Part shown: one piece after another, positions 46,246 to 54,819 of the stretch
Position numbering within the stretch: position 1 is the first letter of the stretch
Layout: each line of letters begins with the position of its first letter
Assembly: GCA_012513395.1 (NCBI GenBank)
Contig: JAAZCH010000166.1
Span: forward strand, 1-64,000
Source: Tissierellia bacterium
Lineage (GTDB): Bacteria; Bacillota_A; Clostridia; Tissierellales; Peptoniphilaceae
Direction of reading: 5' to 3'
Length of the DNA stretch: 64,000 nt
Program-made: the position numbers and the translations under genes
The notes under the pieces: generated by a model
Database searches by the model: none
Seen by the model: only the letters and a program-made list of their open reading frames with translations
What the model was told of the DNA's origin: nothing

Positions 46246-46491
46246 ATGGAATATTTTATTTCTTTTATTGCAGGTATTGTAATATTATTAATAATAACTC
46301 TACTATTTAAACTTTCTACTAAAATAATTATGAAACTATTGATGAATGCCTTAGCTGGAGGTGTAGCTATATTCGTAATAAATTTTTTCGGAGGTCCCTT
46401 TGGTATATACCTGGACTTGACTTTATTTAGTGCTATAATGGTAGGTATGTTTGGAGTTTTTGGAGTATTATTACTTTTAATTATAGGATAG
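46246..46491 (+). CDS. BofA-family integral membrane protein
   Basis: An 81-aa protein with three hydrophobic segments. The conserved LMNALAGGVAIFVINFFG...LDLTLFSAIMVGMFGVFGVLLLLI stretch is the BofA signature. In Bacillus BofA restrains SpoIVFB processing of pro-sigma-K; homologues also occur in non-sporulating Firmicutes. The start is ATG 46246 because GGAGG lies at 46236-46240; the upstream open frame overlaps the minus-strand glutaredoxin start and is not credible. Its stop (TAG) abuts the next ATG. Confidence 0.85.
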   Translation: MEYFISFIAGIVILLIITLLFKLSTKIIMKLLMNALAGGVAIFVINFFGGPFGIYLDLTLFSAIMVGMFGVFGVLLLLIIG

Positions 46492-46977
46492 ATGAATATG
46501 GATGATAGAAAACAAGTAAGAATTTTCATGGGAGTAATTGGAACGCTGGGCATAATTATGCTTTTTGCTGCAATTTATTTACTTCCTCAGTTAATAGACT
46601 TTTCAATTAATACATATCCAGAGATAGCATACTTAGCACGTCCAGTAGGTATTATTGTAGTTGTAAGCGCTATTCCATTTTTTGTTGTATTAATACAGAC
46701 ATTTATGCTTAGCAAATATATTTTAAGTGATGTTATTTATACAGACAAGCCTTTGAAAGCCTTAAGCATTATTTCAATTGCAAGTATAATAATATGCTTT
46801 TTATTTTTCGTTGTATTAATACTGTTTTTAGCTAATGATTACTTTACTCCTTTGTTGGCAATAATATTATTTTTAGTGATTTTATCTTCATTAATAATAG
46901 GGATGTTTTCTAAAATTTTGCATATCCTAGTAAAAAAAGCTACAATATTAAAAATTGATAGCGATTTGACCATATGA
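46492..46977 (+). CDS. DUF2975-like four-helix membrane protein
   Basis: A 161-aa protein with four membrane helices (about 12-32, 48-70, 90-115 and 120-143). The pattern, with an NxxxxxFSKILHILVKKA-like end before a short tail, resembles DUF2975/YoaS proteins. These are regularly encoded just before a small Xre regulator, as here. No function is established to my knowledge. ATG 46492 directly follows the bofA stop, without a strong ribosome binding site; ATG 46498 is the alternative. Confidence 0.75.
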   Translation: MNMDDRKQVRIFMGVIGTLGIIMLFAAIYLLPQLIDFSINTYPEIAYLARPVGIIVVVSAIPFFVVLIQTFMLSKYILSDVIYTDKPLKALSIISIASIIICFLFFVVLILFLANDYFTPLLAIILFLVILSSLIIGMFSKILHILVKKATILKIDSDLTI

Positions 46978-46987
46978 GGTATAATGT

Positions 46988-47206
46988 ATGATAATTATTA
47001 AAATAGATGAATTATTAGCTGAAAAAAATATGTCTGTAACAGAGTTATCTCAAAAGGTAGGAATAACAATTGCCAATATATCAGTTTTAAAAAATAATAA
47101 AGCTAGAGCTATAAGATTTACAACATTGGATGCGATTTGCAAGGCATTGGAATGTCAGCCCGGAGATATTTTAGAGTATATCGAAGATGAAGAATCAAAT
47201 GAATAA
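46988..47206 (+). CDS. Small Xre-family HTH regulator (YozG-like)
   Basis: A 72-aa Cro/CI-type DNA-binding protein made almost only of the HTH domain: KIDELLAEKNMSVTELSQKVGITIANISVLKNNKARAIRFTTLD, then ICKALECQPGDILEY, the typical end. GAGGT lies ahead of ATG 46988. Located 10 nt after the four-helix membrane protein; together they look like the YoaS-YozG pair, in which the membrane protein may tether or control the regulator (inference). Confidence 0.9.
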   Translation: MIIIKIDELLAEKNMSVTELSQKVGITIANISVLKNNKARAIRFTTLDAICKALECQPGDILEYIEDEESNE

Positions 47207-47265
47207 AAAAGATAGATAACAAATACAATTAATTTGTTAATTAATGTTAGATTAGAGGAGGAATA

Positions 47266-48369
47266 ATGAAAAAAAGATTGTTATTAGTAATTTTGTTAAT
47301 ATTAACCTTAACAGGGTGTAATTCAAAAAGTAAAGAGCGCGTATATGATAAACACAGTTATACTTTTTTTAATACTTTTGATACTGTGGTTAGGACAGTA
47401 ATGTATGTCGAGGACGAAAAAAAAGCTGAAGAATATAATAATTATATTGAAAGCAGATTTAATGAACTCCATAAAGAATTTAATAAATATGACAAATATG
47501 AAGGAATCAATAATGTAAAAACTATAAACGAAAACGCAGGTATAGCTCCTGTTAAAGTTTCTGATGATTTATTTGATTTGATAAAAATTTCTTTGGAATA
47601 TTCTAAAACATACACTGACGAAACAGACATCAGTTTAGGTTCAGTGCTTGAAGTGTGGAGTAAGTATAGAGACATAAACGAAGATCTCGATCCAAGTAAA
47701 GTATATGAAAGTTCAGAATTATTACCTAGCTTGGAAGAATTAGAAGAAGCCAACAAATATGTTGGTGTTGAGAATATAGAATTAGATGAAAAAAATAAAA
47801 CCGTCTTTATAAAAAATCCAAACTTTAGAATTGATGTTGGTGCCACGGCAAAAGGATATGCAGTTGAAATAGTTGGCAATGAATTAGAAAAAATGGGCTG
47901 TGATTCATTGTTAATAAGTGCAGGTGGAAATGTTAAAGCGATAGGACAACCTTTGGACGGATTAAGGGGCAGGTGGGGAATAGGAATTATGAATCCTGAC
48001 GTGCTATATGGTACTAAAGACGAATCCAATATTGTGGAGACGATTTTTGTAAAGGATCTATCTGTCGTTACAAGTGGTGATTATCAGAGGTATTTTATTG
48101 TAGATAATAAGAATTACCACCATCTAATAGACAGGGATACACTACAACCTGGGGAATACTTTAGAGGAGTTACAGTAGTTCATGAAGATTCTGGATTGGC
48201 GGATTTTTTATCGACTGCAGTATTTTTAATGCCCTATGAAGAAGGATTAGATCTAATAGAAAGTATTGAAGGTGCCGAATGCTACTGGATATTTTTAGAC
48301 GATTCAGTTAAATATACAGATGGTATGAAGAAGATGATGCTTTCAGAAGGAGCAACTGGGGCAAAGTAA
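47266..48369 (+). CDS. apbE: FAD:protein FMN transferase (ApbE), lipoprotein
   Basis: A 367-aa exported flavin transferase that attaches FMN to a Thr of target proteins such as Rnf/Nqr subunits. Lipobox LTGC with Cys18, DVGATAKGYAVE, SAGGNVKAIG, and the metal/FAD segment SVVTSGDYQRYF...HHLIDRDT. A GAGGAGG ribosome binding site precedes ATG 47266. An ATTAA/TTAAT dyad lies in the 59-nt leader but is too AT-rich to call an operator. No rnf or nqr gene is in the window. Confidence 0.95.
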   Translation: MKKRLLLVILLILTLTGCNSKSKERVYDKHSYTFFNTFDTVVRTVMYVEDEKKAEEYNNYIESRFNELHKEFNKYDKYEGINNVKTINENAGIAPVKVSDDLFDLIKISLEYSKTYTDETDISLGSVLEVWSKYRDINEDLDPSKVYESSELLPSLEELEEANKYVGVENIELDEKNKTVFIKNPNFRIDVGATAKGYAVEIVGNELEKMGCDSLLISAGGNVKAIGQPLDGLRGRWGIGIMNPDVLYGTKDESNIVETIFVKDLSVVTSGDYQRYFIVDNKNYHHLIDRDTLQPGEYFRGVTVVHEDSGLADFLSTAVFLMPYEEGLDLIESIEGAECYWIFLDDSVKYTDGMKKMMLSEGATGAK

Positions 48370-48370
48370 T

Positions 48371-48856
48371 ATGTTCAAAAATAATCTAAAGGTTTTTATT
48401 TATTATTTTTTAGTTTTAGGAATAACTTATGGAATTTTAACTGCCTTTGACACCTTATATCGCAGCTCAACAACTCAATTTAATAATCTAGTGATGAAGG
48501 TGTTTTTTGCGATTTTTTATGTATTGCTATTTATAATATGTGGGAAGATTGTAAGCATTAAAGAACATCCTTCTAAAGATTTTTTAAATTTTTTATTAGT
48601 ATTTATAGTTGGACTGGGATTGTTTTTTCTAGCTTATTTGGGAGGCGGAATGGACTTTTCACAAGATATGAATATATTAATGCTACCTGCCCAAGTATTT
48701 CTGAGTCCATTCATTCTATTATCAACTATAACTGGAAGGAGATTTGATATATTATTTTATATTATTACATCTCTTTTGATTTCTGTGGTAATAGGGCTTT
48801 CTACAAGAAGGACTAGAGTAAAAAGAAGATACAAGTCTAAAATAAAAAGACGTTAA
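48371..48856 (+). CDS. Small membrane protein of unknown function downstream of apbE
   Basis: A 161-aa protein with four hydrophobic stretches (about 8-27, 40-58, 70-90 and 100-150) and a very basic C-terminus (RRTRVKRRYKSKIKRR). I do not recognise the family. It starts one base after the apbE stop, so the two are co-expressed; it might be a partner or a substrate-side component of flavinylation, which is only a guess. Ends at a strong terminator. Confidence 0.82.
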   Translation: MFKNNLKVFIYYFLVLGITYGILTAFDTLYRSSTTQFNNLVMKVFFAIFYVLLFIICGKIVSIKEHPSKDFLNFLLVFIVGLGLFFLAYLGGGMDFSQDMNILMLPAQVFLSPFILLSTITGRRFDILFYIITSLLISVVIGLSTRRTRVKRRYKSKIKRR

Positions 48857-48862
48857 AAAATA

Positions 48863-48900
48863 CCAGAGTCTAGAAAATTTTCTATAGACTCTGGCGTTTT
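48863..48900. terminator. Bidirectional terminator between the apbE operon and the cofE-like gene
   Basis: CCAGAGTCTA (48863-48872) pairs with TAGACTCTGG (48885-48894), extended inside by AAAA/TTTT, followed by CGTTTTTT on the plus strand and by A/T-rich sequence on the other. Confidence 0.85.
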
Positions 48901-50085
48901 TTATTCTGAAGCAAAATTATCAAAGTATCCTTGTACTAGTACTACAGGTGTTCCTTTGTCTCCACTTCCAGAGACCAAATCACACAAGCTGCCAATTAAA
49001 TCTGTTAACTGTCTAGGAGTGGTTCCCAATGATTCGGCTCTACCAAATAAATCTCCGTCTTTAGCATAGATTTTTTGTTTTATCATTTTTACAGCTTCTT
49101 CGCCATAAACATTTTCCAATTCAGTATCTGCAATGTATTTAATCTTAATCTCATTTGGTATTCCTTTGAGACCCTCTGTAAATGCAGGAGAGACTACTGG
49201 ATCAGCTAGTTCCCAGATCTTACCAACTGGATCTTTTAATGCACCATCACCATAAACCATTACCTCAAGAGTAACTCCATAAAATTCCTTGAATTTTTTT
49301 TGAATTGCCTCTACATAATATTGACCATCTCTGGGAAAAAGTTTCAATTCGTCTTGAGATGCCAAGTTCGATCCTAAGACACCGTATTCAGGATTGAAAC
49401 CACTTCCATCAATTGAACTAGATAATATATCGTCTAAAGTATAACTAACTTTAGCACCGGCTTCTTCTATAAGCCTTTTTGTTCTCATCCTTGTGTGGAC
49501 ATCAGAAACCAACACCTCATCCGTATAATTCAATATAACTCTTGGGTCATTGGCAAAAATTATTTGTAAGTTCTCTCCTCCAATGTCTTTGTAAAGTTTA
49601 ACATAATCTATTCCAGTATATTCGTGGTACACCTTATCGCCAAAAAGATTACGATATTCTGTTTCATCTAAAACGGTATCATAAGGATTTATTTTTAATT
49701 CATCTAATTTATCTAAGCTCATTAAATGATTGCCTACTTCATCAGAAGGATAGCTTAATAATAATGTGACTTTTTTACCGCTTTCGACAATGCCTTTTAA
49801 TATAAGAGAAAATCTGTTCCTACTTAATATTGGAAATACTACTCCAATGTGTTCGCCAAATTTTGACTTAATATCTGTAGAGATATCTTTAGTCGTACAA
49901 TAATTACCTTGGGCTCTAGCTATTAGAGATTCAGTAATTCCAATTATATCCTTGTCTTTTAATTCTATTTTTTCAGATTCTACAGCTAATGCTACTGAGT
50001 GAAAGACAATATCAATTAAATTATCACCTTCTCTTATAATAGGCGTTCTAATTCCTCTAGCAATTGTTCCTTGGGTTCTACTCAT
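48901..50085 (-). CDS. CofE-like (F420-0:L-glutamate ligase family) protein
   Basis: A 394-aa protein of the F420 gamma-glutamyl ligase family. GIRTPIIREGDNL near the N-terminus, then GITESLIARAQGNYC, PILSRNRFS, and a GDGALKDPVGKIWELADP stretch are conserved in the firmicute branch. These bacteria are not known to make F420, so the substrate is probably another polyglutamylated cofactor. The start is ATG 50085 with AGGAG (rc of 50091-50095); an in-frame ATG at 50112 lies inside the upstream gene. It follows 5-formyl-THF cyclo-ligase by one base. Context suggests a folate substrate (inference); the family has a known folate-acting member in Chlamydia. Confidence 0.82.
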   Translation of the reverse strand: MSRTQGTIARGIRTPIIREGDNLIDIVFHSVALAVESEKIELKDKDIIGITESLIARAQGNYCTTKDISTDIKSKFGEHIGVVFPILSRNRFSLILKGIVESGKKVTLLLSYPSDEVGNHLMSLDKLDELKINPYDTVLDETEYRNLFGDKVYHEYTGIDYVKLYKDIGGENLQIIFANDPRVILNYTDEVLVSDVHTRMRTKRLIEEAGAKVSYTLDDILSSSIDGSGFNPEYGVLGSNLASQDELKLFPRDGQYYVEAIQKKFKEFYGVTLEVMVYGDGALKDPVGKIWELADPVVSPAFTEGLKGIPNEIKIKYIADTELENVYGEEAVKMIKQKIYAKDGDLFGRAESLGTTPRQLTDLIGSLCDLVSGSGDKGTPVVLVQGYFDNFASE

Positions 50086-50086
50086 A

Positions 50087-50659
50087 TTATCTCCTACTTT
50101 CATATTCTTCATATTCTGTAATTATTTTATCAACTGGCATATCGTAAATATCAAAATCCACTTTTTCAACGACTTGGAATTCGTAACATATTCCAATTTT
50201 AATAGCAGTTAAATTTGGATTTGAGAGGTACTTGTCATAATATCCACCACCATAGCCGATTCTATATAAATTTTTCCCAAAAACTAAACCTGGCACTACT
50301 ATCAAATCTAATTCTTCTGGGTTTACTATCTTGAGTTTTGACTCTGGCAGGGAAAGTATATCATAAAATCCCATTTCTAAGTCGTCAAAATTTTCTAATT
50401 TTGATGCATACATCAATTTTTTAATTGGATCTACGTGTGGAATATAAATATTTTTCCCTAATTTTATTGAATTTTTGATGAAATTATGTGTAAAAACTTC
50501 ATCTTCAGTACTAACAAAAATGAAGATATTTTTTGCTTTATCATATTCATTTGTATTTACAAGTCTTTCAATTACTTGATTTGATAGCTTCTCTTTTTCT
50601 GACGATGATAGCTCACTTCGTTTTTGAATTATTAATTTTCTCCAAGATATCTTATTCAT
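50087..50659 (-). CDS. 5-formyltetrahydrofolate cyclo-ligase
   Basis: A 190-aa enzyme (MTHFS/YgfA family) converting 5-formyl-THF to 5,10-methenyl-THF with ATP. The N-terminal KRSELSSSEKEKLS helix, the substrate/ATP region DEVFTHNFI and C-terminal GRIGYGGGYYDKYL-like motif (RIGYGGGYYDKYL) are all present. Length is usual. First gene of a two-gene minus-strand operon with the CofE-like gene. Confidence 0.94.
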   Translation of the reverse strand: MNKISWRKLIIQKRSELSSSEKEKLSNQVIERLVNTNEYDKAKNIFIFVSTEDEVFTHNFIKNSIKLGKNIYIPHVDPIKKLMYASKLENFDDLEMGFYDILSLPESKLKIVNPEELDLIVVPGLVFGKNLYRIGYGGGYYDKYLSNPNLTAIKIGICYEFQVVEKVDFDIYDMPVDKIITEYEEYESRR

Positions 50660-50732
50660 AAATATTCACCACTTTCATTTTCTATAATATTATACTATAA
50701 TATTCAGTGGAATAGAATTCCAAAGGTGAAAA
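50660..50732. promoter_or_regulatory. Divergent promoter region of the folate pair and ftsE operon
   Basis: A 73-nt gap containing TATAAT at 50696-50701 (plus) and overlapping TATAAT-like hexamers on the minus strand. The ftsE ribosome binding site AAAGGTG follows. -35 elements are not clear on either strand. Confidence 0.45.
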
Positions 50733-51419
50733 ATGATAAGATTTGAAAAGATTTATAAAAAATATGATAATGGAGTTGTAGCTCTAGACGACATCGACTT
50801 AAACATCACCCCAGGTGAATTTGTTTTTATAGTTGGTCCTAGTGGAGCAGGAAAGTCTACTCTTTTAAAACTTCTTACGAAAGAGGAAGTACCTACAAAA
50901 GGCAATATTTACTTCCAAAATAAGAATATTACAAAATTAAGTAGACGACAAATTCCGTTTCATAGAAGAAAAATGGGAGTTGTGTTTCAAGATTTTAGAC
51001 TTCTCCCTAACAAAACTGTATACGAAAATGTAGCTTATGCACTTGAAATAATTGGAACTAGCTCTGCAGATATAAAAAGGAGAGTCCCAGTTGTTTTGTC
51101 TTTAGTTAACTTGCACGAAAGAGCAAATAGCTATCCAAACGAATTATCCGGAGGCGAGTCCCAAAGGGTCGCAATAGCAAGAGCCGTTGTGAATAATCCT
51201 AAACTATTGATGGCGGACGAACCTACTGGAAATTTAGATATGGATACGGCTATGGAAATCATGGAAATCATTAATAACATAAACTCCAAAGGGACTACTG
51301 TTATTATGGCAACTCATGCTAAGAATATTGTAGATGAGTATCAAAAAAGAGTTGTAAAAATAGACCATGGTAGAGTAGTAAGGGATGAAACTGGAGGCTA
51401 TTATAGTGAGGAAGATTAG
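50733..51419 (+). CDS. ftsE: Cell-division ABC ATPase FtsE
   Basis: The 228-aa ATPase of the FtsEX complex that drives septal or lateral peptidoglycan hydrolysis. Walker A GPSGAGKST, Q-loop VFQDFRLLPNKTVYENVAYALE (typical FtsE), signature LSGGESQRVAIARA, Walker B LLMADEPTGNLD, and H-loop MATHAKNIV. First gene of the four-gene operon ftsE-ftsX-M23-ctpA. Overlaps ftsX by 14 nt. Confidence 0.96.
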   Translation: MIRFEKIYKKYDNGVVALDDIDLNITPGEFVFIVGPSGAGKSTLLKLLTKEEVPTKGNIYFQNKNITKLSRRQIPFHRRKMGVVFQDFRLLPNKTVYENVAYALEIIGTSSADIKRRVPVVLSLVNLHERANSYPNELSGGESQRVAIARAVVNNPKLLMADEPTGNLDMDTAMEIMEIINNINSKGTTVIMATHAKNIVDEYQKRVVKIDHGRVVRDETGGYYSEED

Positions 51420-52305
51420 ATCATTTAAAACTATGATGGTAAATGGCTTTATTAGCATTTGGCGAAATAAAGGCATGGGATTAGTTTCTATAGTTACAAT
51501 TTTTGCAGTTATGTTAATAGTAGGAATATTGCTGTTGGCTGTTTTGAATATAAATGGATTTGTTCAAACCATTAATAGCAGCCTTGATAAAGTTATTGTG
51601 TATCTTAATGATGATACTACAGTAGAACAAACAGACGAATTATTATTTGAATTAAGTGAAAAACCTGAAATTGAAATGCTAACATATGTTTCCAAAGAAC
51701 AGGCAATAATTAAAGCACAAGATATGTTTAGTGAGGGTAGCTTCATTCAATCAGGATTAGAAAAAAATCCGTTTCCTGCATCTATAATAATAGAGTTGAA
51801 AAATATTGACACTGCAGATCAATTAGTTGAAACTTTAGATGCAGACACTAGAGTAGAAGAAATAAGATACTACAAAGATCTTATAGAAAAATTCATACAA
51901 GTTGACAGAGTAATAAAAATTGGTGGTTTTGTTGCTTTTATTGTAATTGTCACCTTGTCAATTTTTGTGATTTCGAATATAATAAAGATAGCCATAGCGT
52001 CACGAGGCGAAGAAATTGAAATAATGAAGTATGTTGGAGCTTCTGAATCATTTATTAAAGGACCCTTTGTAATAGAGGGATTGTTTTATTCCATACTAGG
52101 TTCCTCATTATCTTTAGCTAGTGTATTTTATATATATAATAAGTTTATCGAGGTATATGAACGTCCTATATACGAATACGTTTCATATCAACTTATTGAG
52201 ATAAACGAAATAGCTTTGGATATTGGAATAATATTTGCAGCAATTGCAATAGGAATTGGTTCAATTGGAAGTTTAACGTCAATAAAAAAATATTTGAAGG
52301 TGTAA
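51406..52305 (+). CDS. ftsX: Cell-division permease-like FtsX
   Basis: A 299-aa protein with four membrane helices: one near residues 20-42, then a ~100-residue outside loop with YVSKEQAI...NPFPASIIIELKN (an FtsX signature), then three C-terminal helices. The GTG 51406 start is preferred because GGAGG is at 51394-51398; ATG 51385 would lie upstream of that site. The outside loop recruits the hydrolase or activator encoded by the next gene. Confidence 0.94.
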   Translation: MRKIRSFKTMMVNGFISIWRNKGMGLVSIVTIFAVMLIVGILLLAVLNINGFVQTINSSLDKVIVYLNDDTTVEQTDELLFELSEKPEIEMLTYVSKEQAIIKAQDMFSEGSFIQSGLEKNPFPASIIIELKNIDTADQLVETLDADTRVEEIRYYKDLIEKFIQVDRVIKIGGFVAFIVIVTLSIFVISNIIKIAIASRGEEIEIMKYVGASESFIKGPFVIEGLFYSILGSSLSLASVFYIYNKFIEVYERPIYEYVSYQLIEINEIALDIGIIFAAIAIGIGSIGSLTSIKKYLKV

Positions 52306-52307
52306 AT

Positions 52308-53537
52308 TTGTTTAGAAAAAAAATAAAAAAAGTCTTTACGGTCACTTGTTGCATGTTGCTATTGGGAAATTCAGTAGTATTGGCAAATTCTCAATTACAA
52401 GGACTTAAAGAACAAAAACAAGAAATTAATAGGCAAATTGAAGCTCAAGCAGCTGAAATTTCTGGTCTTAATATTAAAGTTTCACAAGTTGCCAATGATA
52501 TTAGATCATTGGATTACCAAATTAGTAGGTCCCAATCAGAATTGCAAAGTTTAAGAAGTCAAATTACTTCTTTAGAACTAGATATTGAAAAAAATGAATC
52601 TGATTTAGCATTAGCTAGGGAAAAATTATCTGAAAAACAAGAAGAATTAAACTCAAGATTAAGAGAACAATATAAAAGTGGGGATACCATATTTTTAGAA
52701 GTATTTATGGGATCCTCTAGTGTTGTTGATATGCTTACTAGGCTTGATATTGTAGAAAACGTAGTAAATCAAGATAAAGAGCTTTTAGATTTTACAAATA
52801 ATCAAATAAGATTTATAGAAGAAACTGAAGCAAAGCTTCGAATACAAAGAGAAGAATATCAAGCTAAACTTGATGCTGAAATTATTAAAAAATCGGAACT
52901 TGAAAATGCTAATAGACAAAAAATGCAGTATATGTCAGTTCTACAAGAAAATAAAGCTTTAGCAGAAGACCAATACGACAATTTTGTGAATTTAACTAAT
53001 TCATTAGATCAACAAATTGTTCAGTTGGAACAAGAATTGGAAGCTAAACGTAAGGCCGAAGAAGAAGCTAGAAAAAGAGCCGAAGAAGCTAAAAGAAGAG
53101 CGGATTCTGCTTCACAAAATGCTGCTAGCACCTATGTTTCTAGAGGAAGCGGTGAATTAACTTGGCCAGTAAGTGGATATTCTAGTATTAGTTCTTACTA
53201 TGGAATGAGGATTCATCCTATATTTAATACGCAAAAATTCCACGCGGGAATTGATATCCCTGCACCATCTGGGACACCTATAAAAGCTGCTAATAGCGGT
53301 ATTGTAATATTTTCAGGATGGCAAGGTGGATATGGTAATGCTGTAATGATATCCCATGGTAATAATATCGTTACTGTTTATGCTCATAACTCTTCTTTAA
53401 ACGTCAAGGTCGGAGATTATGTGGACGCAGGCCAAACTATTGCTTTATGTGGTAGCACAGGGTATTCTACAGGACCTCATCTTCATTTTGAAGTTAGGGT
53501 TAATGGAAGTACAACAGATCCTTTAGCGTGGTTGTAG
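52308..53537 (+). CDS. PcsB/EnvC-like coiled-coil M23 peptidoglycan hydrolase or activator
   Basis: A 409-aa exported protein. Signal peptide 1-26 (cleavage after VVLAN is likely), long coiled coil (about 28-265) that binds FtsX, a Ser-rich joint, then a LytM/M23 domain. Zinc ligands are intact: His312 and Asp316 in HAGID, and His391/His393 in HLHFE. It is therefore possibly an active peptidase rather than an EnvC-type pseudo-enzyme. The start is TTG 52308, 2 nt after ftsX, with AAGGTG upstream. Acts at the division site under FtsEX control. Confidence 0.93.
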   Translation: MFRKKIKKVFTVTCCMLLLGNSVVLANSQLQGLKEQKQEINRQIEAQAAEISGLNIKVSQVANDIRSLDYQISRSQSELQSLRSQITSLELDIEKNESDLALAREKLSEKQEELNSRLREQYKSGDTIFLEVFMGSSSVVDMLTRLDIVENVVNQDKELLDFTNNQIRFIEETEAKLRIQREEYQAKLDAEIIKKSELENANRQKMQYMSVLQENKALAEDQYDNFVNLTNSLDQQIVQLEQELEAKRKAEEEARKRAEEAKRRADSASQNAASTYVSRGSGELTWPVSGYSSISSYYGMRIHPIFNTQKFHAGIDIPAPSGTPIKAANSGIVIFSGWQGGYGNAVMISHGNNIVTVYAHNSSLNVKVGDYVDAGQTIALCGSTGYSTGPHLHFEVRVNGSTTDPLAWL

Positions 53538-53547
53538 AGGTAGTAAT

Positions 53548-54744
53548 ATGAAGAAAAAATCCAGTTTATTTCTTCTACTTGCAATATTATTGGTTACCAA
53601 TTTAACCTCTTACACTATGGGAAGAAGTCTTAGCGGTAGAAATAGTGCTGTTTTAAGTAAAAATGGTGAACTTGACAACGAACAGAAGCGAAGATTATTA
53701 TTTTTAGAAAATTATATTAATGAAAATTATTTACGTGATGTGGATCAACAAGAGCTTTACACAGGCCAATTAAAAGGTATGGTTTCAGCTTTGGATGATC
53801 CATATTCTGAGTATTTAACTGAAATAGAATTTAACGAATTGATGGAAGATACATCAGGAAAATTCTTCGGGATAGGAGTTTATATAAATTCACAAGATGG
53901 ATTTGTAACTGTTGTTGCCCCTATAAGAAATACCCCTGCAGAAAAAGCAGGTCTACTTCCTAAGGACAGGATTTTAAAAGTAGATGGTGTAGAGTTAAGT
54001 GGAGACGATGCCAGTGAAGCTTCTAAATTAATTAGAGGAAAAAGAGGCACGCCTGTTACTCTGACAGTTATGAGAATGGAAAATGAAAAACCTAAAACAT
54101 TTGATATCGACGTAATGAGAGATGAAATAACTGTAGTTACAGTTGAGTCTGAAGTTATCAAAGATAATATTTTGTACATTAGCATTTCACAATTTAATGA
54201 AAATACTCATAAAGAATTTGTAGAAGCAACTAAAAAAATAGATAGAAATGTTAAGGGAATAATTTTAGATTTAAGATCAAATCCAGGTGGGCTGATGGAT
54301 GTGTGCGCTGATATTGCAGATATGCTTTTACCAGAAGGATTAATTTATTACACAGAAATCAAAGGAGGAGTTAGATCCGACGAGGGCTACTCTGACAAAG
54401 CCATGATAGATTTGCCATTAGTAACATTGATTAATGGTGGTACTGCAAGCGCCTCTGAAATAGTTTCAGGAGCACTTAAAGACTATGGAAGAACTATATT
54501 GATTGGCGAAAAAACTTTTGGAAAAGGTGTCGTTCAAAGCATTAACAGATTTTCCACTAAAGATGGAATTAAGCTGACAATTTCTGAATATTTCACACCG
54601 AAAGGTAATACAGTGCACAAAGTTGGGATAGAACCTGATATAGAAATCAAATTAAATGATCCTACGTTAATAATAGGATTAGAAAATATAGACAAAGATA
54701 ATCAACTCCAACGTGCAATCGAAGAATTGAATAAAAAGTTTTAA
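53548..54744 (+). CDS. ctpA: C-terminal processing protease (S41)
   Basis: A 398-aa membrane-anchored serine protease. Membrane segment about 6-24, PDZ domain about 105-190 (GIGVYIN...PAEKAGLLPKDRILKVDG), then the S41 core with NGGTASASE (Ser301) and FGKG (Lys326) as the catalytic dyad. It may process the M23 protein or other wall enzymes, as in other FtsEX clusters. 10 nt after the hydrolase gene; ends at a terminator. Confidence 0.95.
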   Translation: MKKKSSLFLLLAILLVTNLTSYTMGRSLSGRNSAVLSKNGELDNEQKRRLLFLENYINENYLRDVDQQELYTGQLKGMVSALDDPYSEYLTEIEFNELMEDTSGKFFGIGVYINSQDGFVTVVAPIRNTPAEKAGLLPKDRILKVDGVELSGDDASEASKLIRGKRGTPVTLTVMRMENEKPKTFDIDVMRDEITVVTVESEVIKDNILYISISQFNENTHKEFVEATKKIDRNVKGIILDLRSNPGGLMDVCADIADMLLPEGLIYYTEIKGGVRSDEGYSDKAMIDLPLVTLINGGTASASEIVSGALKDYGRTILIGEKTFGKGVVQSINRFSTKDGIKLTISEYFTPKGNTVHKVGIEPDIEIKLNDPTLIIGLENIDKDNQLQRAIEELNKKF

Positions 54745-54748
54745 AAGT

Positions 54749-54776
54749 AAGTCGACATTTATGTCGACTTTGTTAT
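54749..54776 (+). terminator. Terminator after ctpA
   Basis: AAGTCGACAT (54749-54758) pairs perfectly with ATGTCGACTT (54761-54770), followed by TGTTATTT. Its tail runs into the uvrB promoter. Confidence 0.75.
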
Positions 54777-54805
54777 TTGACAATAAATGAATATAGTATT
54801 AAAAT
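54777..54805 (+). promoter_or_regulatory. Promoter of uvrB-uvrA
   Basis: Perfect TTGACA (54777-54782), 17-nt spacer, TAAAAT (54800-54805). This is one of the best sigma-A promoters in the window. Confidence 0.8.
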
Positions 54806-54807
54806 AT

Positions 54808-54819
54808 AAACAAACGTTC
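54808..54819 (+). promoter_or_regulatory. Probable LexA (SOS) box ahead of uvrB
   Basis: AAAC-AAAC-GTTC differs at one position from the Gram-positive LexA consensus GAAC-N4-GTTC. It sits 3 nt after the -10, over the expected transcription start, exactly where a repressor would block initiation. Confidence 0.68.

Noticed and set aside
47442..48029. 195-codon minus-strand open frame inside apbE
   Set aside because: Ser/Asn/Leu-rich translation with no start signals; the apbE motifs on the plus strand are unambiguous.
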